Shown here: piece by piece, positions 57,647 to 64,000 of the stretch
Layout of the letters: every line of letters starts with the position of its first letter
Numbering within the stretch: position 1 is the stretch's first letter
NCBI RefSeq assembly: GCF_000425025.1
Contig: NZ_AUKZ01000003.1
Span: 118,669 to 182,668, forward strand
DNA from: Streptococcus castoreus DSM 17536
Lineage (GTDB): Bacteria > Bacillota > Bacilli > Lactobacillales > Streptococcaceae
DNA length: 64,000 bases
Reading direction: 5' to 3'
The notes under the pieces: generated by a model
Told to the model about the DNA's origin: nothing
Seen by the model: the letters and a program-made list of their open reading frames with translations, nothing else
Database searches by the model: none
Translations under genes and position numbers: made by a program

Positions 57647-57712
57647 ATGGGATGTTTACGGAAGACCCTTAATGATGCCAACCGTTGTTTTACGAGGTTT
57701 AACTGTGAATAG
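57647..57712 (+). CDS. Possible 21-aa cysteine-containing peptide
   Basis: A 21-codon frame MGCLRKTLNDANRCFTRFNC plus one residue, preceded by AAGGTGAGG 4 bp from the ATG. It has three cysteines and no signal sequence. It lies alone in the 313-bp pulA-thioredoxin gap. It could well be chance. Confidence 0.15.
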   Translation: MGCLRKTLNDANRCFTRFNCE

Positions 57713-57812
57713 GTGTTTTTAGTAGGGAGGTTGCGAAAATCAATCAGTTGAGAATCTGTTATATTTGGTGTATGATAAATGACAAGATTTCAAAAAAGGA
57801 GGGTGATAAAAA

Positions 57813-58157
57813 ATGACATTTGAAGAAACCATCGCTGCATTTACGGAGTTAAAGATTGCTGATGTGACAGAAGTCATCAACAGCGGGGGGAAACGGATTG
57901 TCTTTTTGGGGCGCTCCACTTGCCCTTATTGTCGTCGCTTCGCGCCTAAATTAGCTCGGGTCGCTAAAGATTATCAGAAAGCTATTTTCTTTGTTAATAG
58001 TGAGAATATGGCAGATCAGGCTGACCTTCAAGAATTTCGTCAGGCTTATCAATTAGTAACGGTACCGGCACTGATTTTGATTGACAATCACCAGTTGAAG
58101 GCAGTTTGTGATTCTAGTTTAAGCGAAGAAGAGATTTTACGGTTTTTAGAGTCGTAA
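57813..58157 (+). CDS. Thioredoxin-like protein (bacteriocin transport accessory type)
   Basis: A 114-aa thioredoxin-fold protein with active site STCPYCRR (Cys37 and Cys40) and cis-proline region TVPALIL. It matches the streptococcal family often named bacteriocin transport accessory protein, but no bacteriocin gene is near, so a general redox role is more likely. It has no signal peptide. AAGGAGGGTGAT is a strong ribosome site. Confidence 0.85.
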   Translation: MTFEETIAAFTELKIADVTEVINSGGKRIVFLGRSTCPYCRRFAPKLARVAKDYQKAIFFVNSENMADQADLQEFRQAYQLVTVPALILIDNHQLKAVCDSSLSEEEILRFLES

Positions 58158-58250
58158 AGGGTTTCTTAAGAAACGATTGTCTGGTCTTGCTATATAGATG
58201 TATTTTTGTTATAGTAGGACATGACTTTTATAGAATAAAAAGGAGACATT

Positions 58251-58607
58251 ATGGGATTTCCAACAATTTTAATGTTTGTTGTGATGATTGGTTTGATTTG
58301 GTTTATGCAACGTCAACAAAAGAAACAAGCACAGGAACGTCAGAATCAATTAAATGCTATTGAAAAAGGTGATGAGGTTGTAACCATTGGTGGCATGTTT
58401 GCGATCGTTGATGATGTTGATACGGCTGCTAAGAAAATTGTTTTGGATGTTGATGGGGTTTTCCTTACTTTTGAATTATCAGCCATTAAGCGTGTTGTGA
58501 CAAAGGCAAGTGCTGAAATGACATCACTTGAAGCAGATGGTGCCGTTGTTGAAACATCAATAGCTACTGCTTCGGACGAAACAGATGCTGCTATCGAAAG
58601 CCACTAA
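58251..58607 (+). CDS. yajC: Preprotein translocase subunit YajC
   Basis: Sec-accessory membrane protein. The N-terminal helix is ILMFVVMIGLIWFMQ, followed by the conserved RQQKKQAQERQNQLNAIEKGDEV-type basic segment and a soluble domain with VVTIGGMFAIV. It is 118 aa, longer than many because of an acidic Ala/Thr/Glu tail. AAAGGAGA precedes the ATG. A terminator follows. Confidence 0.93.
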   Translation: MGFPTILMFVVMIGLIWFMQRQQKKQAQERQNQLNAIEKGDEVVTIGGMFAIVDDVDTAAKKIVLDVDGVFLTFELSAIKRVVTKASAEMTSLEADGAVVETSIATASDETDAAIESH

Positions 58608-58616
58608 GCAGCAAGG

Positions 58617-58647
58617 AGTTTGGAATAAGATTTCCAAGCTTTTTTTG
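58617..58647 (+). terminator. Terminator after yajC
   Basis: AGTTTGGAA (58617-58625) pairs with TTCCAAGCT (58632-58640) with one G-U, followed by T residues. Confidence 0.82.
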
Positions 58648-58841
58648 TTTTTCAGACTTGTGATCAAAGCCATCTGTAAGCCAATCGGTTGAAAAAATGG
58701 TCCCTTAAAAATGAATAAGTAGATCGTCTTCTTAGTTAAAAGCCTTCTTAAAGAAGAGAGTAGCTAGTCATAAAAAGCGAGCCAAATGGTGCAAAATGTG
58801 GTAGAATATGAGATAAGTATGCTTATCAATAAGGAAAAAAC

Positions 58842-59591
58842 ATGTTTGGATTAAAAGCGAAGTCAAAAAAAGTTGTTTTAGATAAAATTCCAAGGCACAT
58901 TGGAATTATTATGGATGGAAATGGACGTTGGGCAAAAAAACGATTAAAGCCCAGAGTATTTGGTCACAAGGCAGGTATGGAAGCCTTGCAGGAAGTGACG
59001 ATTGCTGCTTCAGAATTGGGTGTAAAGGTTTTGACAGTTTATGCCTTTTCAACGGAAAATTGGTCTAGGCCTCAAGATGAGGTGTCCTTTATTATGGACT
59101 TACCGGTCACCTTTTTCGATAAGTACGTTCCTATTTTGCACGAAAATAATGTCAAGGTTCAGATGATTGGTGAAACGCACCGCCTACCAGAAGAGACCTT
59201 GAATGCCTTAAATGCAGCCATTGAAAAAACAAGACGTAATACCGGTTTGATTTTGAATTTTGCCCTCAATTATGGAGGGCGGGCAGAAATCACCAGTGCA
59301 GTCCGTTTGATTGCCCAAGATGTTCTGGATGCCAAATTAAATCCTGGTGACGTGACAGAGGATTTGATTGCCAATTATCTGATGACTGACCATTTGCCTT
59401 ATCTCTACCGAGATCCAGATTTGATCATCAGAACAAGTGGTGAGTTGCGCTTGAGCAATTTTTTACCTTGGCAGTCTGCTTATAGCGAGCTTTATTTTAC
59501 ATCAGTTCTGTGGCCGGATTTTAAAAAGGCAGAACTATTAAAGGCGATTGGAGAATATAATCGCCGTCACCGCCGTTTCGGTGGGGTTTAA
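58842..59591 (+). CDS. uppS: Isoprenyl transferase (undecaprenyl diphosphate synthase)
   Basis: UppS makes the C55 undecaprenyl diphosphate carrier for cell wall synthesis from FPP and IPP. The P-loop is IGIIMDGNGRWAKKR with catalytic Asp25, and the C-terminal signature is DLIIRTSGELRLSNFLPWQS. It is 249 aa. AAGGAAAA precedes the ATG. It leads uppS-cdsA-eep, with 6-bp and ~90-bp gaps; a GATAAG/CTTATC hairpin sits in its leader near 58814. Confidence 0.97.
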   Translation: MFGLKAKSKKVVLDKIPRHIGIIMDGNGRWAKKRLKPRVFGHKAGMEALQEVTIAASELGVKVLTVYAFSTENWSRPQDEVSFIMDLPVTFFDKYVPILHENNVKVQMIGETHRLPEETLNALNAAIEKTRRNTGLILNFALNYGGRAEITSAVRLIAQDVLDAKLNPGDVTEDLIANYLMTDHLPYLYRDPDLIIRTSGELRLSNFLPWQSAYSELYFTSVLWPDFKKAELLKAIGEYNRRHRRFGGV

Positions 59592-59603
59592 AAGGAGATG
59601 ATT

Positions 59604-60398
59604 ATGAAAGAACGTGTCATGTGGGGAGCAATAGCAGCAGCTATTTTTCTAGCCTTTCTCATTGTGGGTGGCTTACCTTTTCAGTTATTTGTTGGCATTT
59701 TAGCCATGATAGGGGTATCTGAATTATTAAAAATGAAAGGGCTTGAGGTCTTTTCATTTGAATCTGTTTTTGCAATGTTAGCAGTGTTTGTTTTAACAGT
59801 ACCAATAGATCAGTATCTAACGTTTTTACCGATTGATGCTAGTTTTGCTGGTTATGGGCTTTTCGTCTTTTTCCTCTTGGCAGGAACGGTTTTTAACAGT
59901 ACCGCCTATTCTTTTGAAGAAGCTGTTTTTCCGATTGCAACGAGTTTTTATGTTGGTATTGGTTTTCAAAATCTAGTCAATGCACGCATCTCAGGAATTG
60001 ATAAAGTTTTGCTGGCTTTATTTATTGTTTGGGCAACAGATACGGGTGCTTACTTGATTGGTTGCCAATTTGGTAAACGCAAATTATTGCCTAAGGTGTC
60101 TCCTAACAAAACCATTGAGGGAAGTCTGGGTGGTATTACTTGCGCAGTATTTGTTTCTTTGATTTTCATGCTTTTTGATAAGTCTGTTTATGCCCCACAC
60201 AGCTTTTTAGGAATGTTGTTGTTTGTAGTTCTCTTTTCTGTAGTTGCTCAATTTGGAGATTTGGTTGAAAGCGCCATTAAGAGACATTTTGGGGTTAAGG
60301 ATTCAGGCAAAATCATTCCAGGGCATGGTGGCATCTTGGATCGCTTTGATTCTATGATTTTTGTTTTTCCCATCATGCACCTCTTTGGGTTGTTTTAA
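59604..60398 (+). CDS. cdsA: Phosphatidate cytidylyltransferase
   Basis: CdsA makes CDP-diacylglycerol from phosphatidic acid and CTP for phospholipid synthesis. It is a membrane enzyme with ~8 helices. The signature near the C-terminus is SAIKRHFGVKDSGKIIPGHGGILDRFDS. The ATG at 59604 is chosen over 59598, which is within the ribosome site AAAGGAGA. It is 264 aa. Confidence 0.96.
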   Translation: MKERVMWGAIAAAIFLAFLIVGGLPFQLFVGILAMIGVSELLKMKGLEVFSFESVFAMLAVFVLTVPIDQYLTFLPIDASFAGYGLFVFFLLAGTVFNSTAYSFEEAVFPIATSFYVGIGFQNLVNARISGIDKVLLALFIVWATDTGAYLIGCQFGKRKLLPKVSPNKTIEGSLGGITCAVFVSLIFMLFDKSVYAPHSFLGMLLFVVLFSVVAQFGDLVESAIKRHFGVKDSGKIIPGHGGILDRFDSMIFVFPIMHLFGLF

Positions 60399-60490
60399 GC
60401 TAGGATAACTGAAACTGACTTTATTGGCTCTAAAAATGTATCAGAAAGCGATCAGCTGCTTAAAATAATTAATAGACTGAAAGGAACTCT

Positions 60491-61750
60491 ATGTTAGGAA
60501 TAATAACCTTTATTATTATTTTTGGAATTTTAGTTATTGTCCATGAATTTGGGCATTTCTATTTTGCTAAGAAATCTGGGATTCTCGTTAGGGAATTTGC
60601 TATTGGCATGGGTCCAAAAATCTTTTCACATGTTGACCGAGAAGGTACTCTCTACACGCTTAGAATTTTACCCTTGGGTGGCTATGTGCGAATGGCTGGC
60701 TGGGGAGATGACAAGACAGAAATTAAAACAGGTACTCCAGCTAGTTTGACCCTTAATGAACAAGGACTGGTTAAACGGATTAACTTGTCGCAAAGTAAGC
60801 TTGATCCAACCAGTCTTCCCATGAATGTGACAGCTTATGATTTGGAAGATCAGCTAAGGATTACAGGCTTGGTTTTAGATGATATCAAAACCTATGCTGT
60901 TGATCACAATGCAACCATTGTCGAAGAAGATGGGACGGAGATCCGGATTGCACCGCTTGATGTTCAGTACCAAAATGCTAGCGTTGGTGGGCGGTTGATC
61001 ACTAACTTTGCAGGTCCCATGAATAATTTTATTCTTGGTATTGTGGTTTTTGTTATTTTGGTTTTTATGCAAGGGGGAATGGCTGACTTTAGTAGTAACC
61101 ATGTTCGGGTTCAAGAAAATGGTGTTGCAGCGAAAGCCGGTATTCGAAATGGTGACCAGATTTTGAAAATTAATCAGTACAGGATTGCTAATTGGAGGGA
61201 TTTGACTCAGGCCGTTGATCAGTCAACCAGACAGTTGCCGCCATCAAAAACGATTGCAGTTACCTACAAGTCAGGAAAGGCTGTCAAAACCGTTGATTTA
61301 AAACCAGAAAAGCGTGGCAGGCATTATGTGTTAGGTGTGCAGGTTACTCTAAAAACGAGTTTAAAGGATAAAATCTTAGGTGGATTTGAATTAGCTTGGA
61401 CGGGAGCGTTTACCATTTTAAATGCTTTGAAAGGTCTTATTGTTGCTTTTAGTTTGAACAAGTTAGGTGGTCCTGTTGCTATGTACCAAATGTCAAATCA
61501 AGCGGCTCAAAATGGTCTTGAATCGGTTTTGCAGTTGATGGCGATGCTTTCTATCAATTTAGGGATTTTCAATTTAATTCCGATCCCTGCCCTTGATGGT
61601 GGTAAAATCTTGATGAACCTTATTGAAGCTATTAGACGTAAACCCTTAAAACGAGAAACAGAAACCTATATTACCCTTGCCGGCGTTGCCGTGATGGTTG
61701 TTCTCATGATCGCTGTTACTTGGAATGATATTATGCGTGCCTTTTTCTAG
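60491..61750 (+). CDS. eep: Site-2 protease RseP/Eep
   Basis: Intramembrane zinc metalloprotease. The catalytic motif VHEFGH (His18, Glu19, His22) is in the first helix, and a second metal-binding region is [12 protein letters not shown] near residue 365. A PDZ-like domain is at ~190-290. Streptococcal Eep processes lipoprotein signal peptides into peptide pheromones such as SHP. It is 419 aa. AAAGGAACTCT precedes the ATG. It follows cdsA. Confidence 0.95.
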   Translation: MLGIITFIIIFGILVIVHEFGHFYFAKKSGILVREFAIGMGPKIFSHVDREGTLYTLRILPLGGYVRMAGWGDDKTEIKTGTPASLTLNEQGLVKRINLSQSKLDPTSLPMNVTAYDLEDQLRITGLVLDDIKTYAVDHNATIVEEDGTEIRIAPLDVQYQNASVGGRLITNFAGPMNNFILGIVVFVILVFMQGGMADFSSNHVRVQENGVAAKAGIRNGDQILKINQYRIANWRDLTQAVDQSTRQLPPSKTIAVTYKSGKAVKTVDLKPEKRGRHYVLGVQVTLKTSLKDKILGGFELAWTGAFTILNALKGLIVAFSLNKLGGPVAMYQMSNQAAQNGLESVLQLMAMLSINLGIFNLIPIPALDGGKILMNLIEAIRRKPLKRETETYITLAGVAVMVVLMIAVTWNDIMRAFF

Positions 61751-61895
61751 ACTGTCAAAGGCTCAAAAACGACTGAGAATGAGTTGGGTGTCAACGCTAA
61801 AAAGTGGTTTTGATAACCGATGTAACGATAAAATGAAAGGAATACTTATTCAGATTGTTGAATAGCCCGACAGTAAAGTGAATAATGGTCACTGA

Positions 61896-63803
<1,908 letters not shown>

Positions 63804-63811
63804 GTGATAAG

Positions 63812-63840
63812 AGGTTTGGAGCGTTTCCAAGCCTTTTTTT
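63812..63840 (+). terminator. Terminator after proS
   Basis: AGGTTTGGA (63812-63820) pairs with TCCAAGCCT (63826-63834) with one G-U, followed by seven T residues. Confidence 0.88.
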
Positions 63841-63917
63841 GTTTATGGGTATTTCCCTATCACTGTTTTGAATTAAAATAATCTGCCTGCCATAATATCT
63901 TTTTGCTATAGTGCTAT

Positions 63918-63990
63918 TATAATGTTTTAAAATTTATACGCAATCACGTTATCCTAAAACGTTGATATTAGAGCGTTTTAGATTTTTTAT
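63918..63990 (+). other. Short promoter-to-terminator stretch at the window edge
   Basis: TATAAT (63918-63923) is followed ~30 bp later by the hairpin CTAAAACG/CGTTTTAG (63954-63981) and a T-rich tract. It could be an attenuated leader of the next gene or a ~60-nt RNA; the window ends too soon to tell. Confidence 0.3.
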
Positions 63991-64000
63991 TTTGTCCAAA

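Noticed and set aside
57813..58157. Part of a bacteriocin cluster
   Set aside because: The thioredoxin-like gene belongs to a family with that name, but no bacteriocin, immunity or transporter gene is nearby.

Overview
The window is chromosomal DNA from a low-GC Gram-positive coccus, almost certainly a pyogenic-group Streptococcus. The evidence is the SpyAD (SPy0269)-type adhesin, Plr/GapA, the LppC acid phosphatase, the CppA-family protein, an LPXTG pullulanase, GlnR-GlnA, RNase J1 with RpoY, and the RnhC/ZapA/CvpA/MutS2 block. Species cannot be fixed by eye. SpyAD resembles the S. pyogenes protein but is shorter. Gene order from memory (rpsL-rpsG-fusA-gapA-lppC-pgk-glnRA in one stretch) differs from S. 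pyogenes, where I recall the gapA and lppC-pgk parts lying far apart.

Layout. 1-5.5 kb: rmuC (5' end outside the window), yhaM, purR and the SpyAD adhesin. 5.6-9.4 kb: rpsL and rpsG, an unusual 560-bp structured spacer, then fusA with its own promoter. 9.5-13.1 kb: gapA, lppC and pgk. 13.5-15.9 kb: a small membrane protein, then glnR-glnA with a textbook GlnR operator. 16.1-21.9 kb: a five-gene oligopeptide ABC transporter with a CodY-like box and a hairpin between oppA and oppB. 22.2-24.2 kb (minus): RNase J1 and RNA polymerase epsilon. 24.4-26.6 kb: tsaB-rimI-tsaD for tRNA t6A synthesis. 26.7-27.0 kb (minus): a zinc-free S14 paralogue under two AdcR-type zinc operators. 27.2-30.9 kb: a flavoprotein, a coiled-coil HTH protein, a DnaQ-like exonuclease, a frameshifted MerR/membrane/zinc-ribbon gene and ybaB.

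31.0-32.6 kb is the most accessory-looking stretch. It holds decayed sequence, a divergent repressor/Cro-like pair and a 264-bp internally deleted IS3-family element with both ends preserved. 32.7-39.6 kb carries a flavin-binding protein, pepX, a glycerol facilitator, a TauE/SafE permease, a CppA-family protein and a beta-lactamase-fold serine hydrolase. 40.0-44.8 kb carries a GNAT acetyltransferase, pyruvate formate-lyase, DNA polymerase IV and a four-helix membrane protein. 44.9-52.9 kb carries recD2, lepB, rnhC, zapA, cvpA and mutS2. 52.9-57.5 kb carries a decayed gene and the cell-wall-anchored pullulanase with a cre site across its promoter. 57.8-63.8 kb carries a thioredoxin-like gene, yajC, uppS, cdsA, eep/rseP and proS. 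Most transcription units end in clear intrinsic terminators. I saw no rRNA, tRNA or CRISPR array.

Most of the window is housekeeping. The observations most worth checking are: the structured RNA region between rpsG and fusA; several minus- and plus-strand genes whose promoters sit so close to the ATG that the mRNAs should be leaderless (clearest at the GNAT gene, whose -35 lies inside the upstream terminator hairpin); the miniature IS derivative; the tandem AdcR boxes at rpsN; the MerR-membrane-zinc-ribbon fusion; and an ~80% identical relic found at two loci 22 kb apart.
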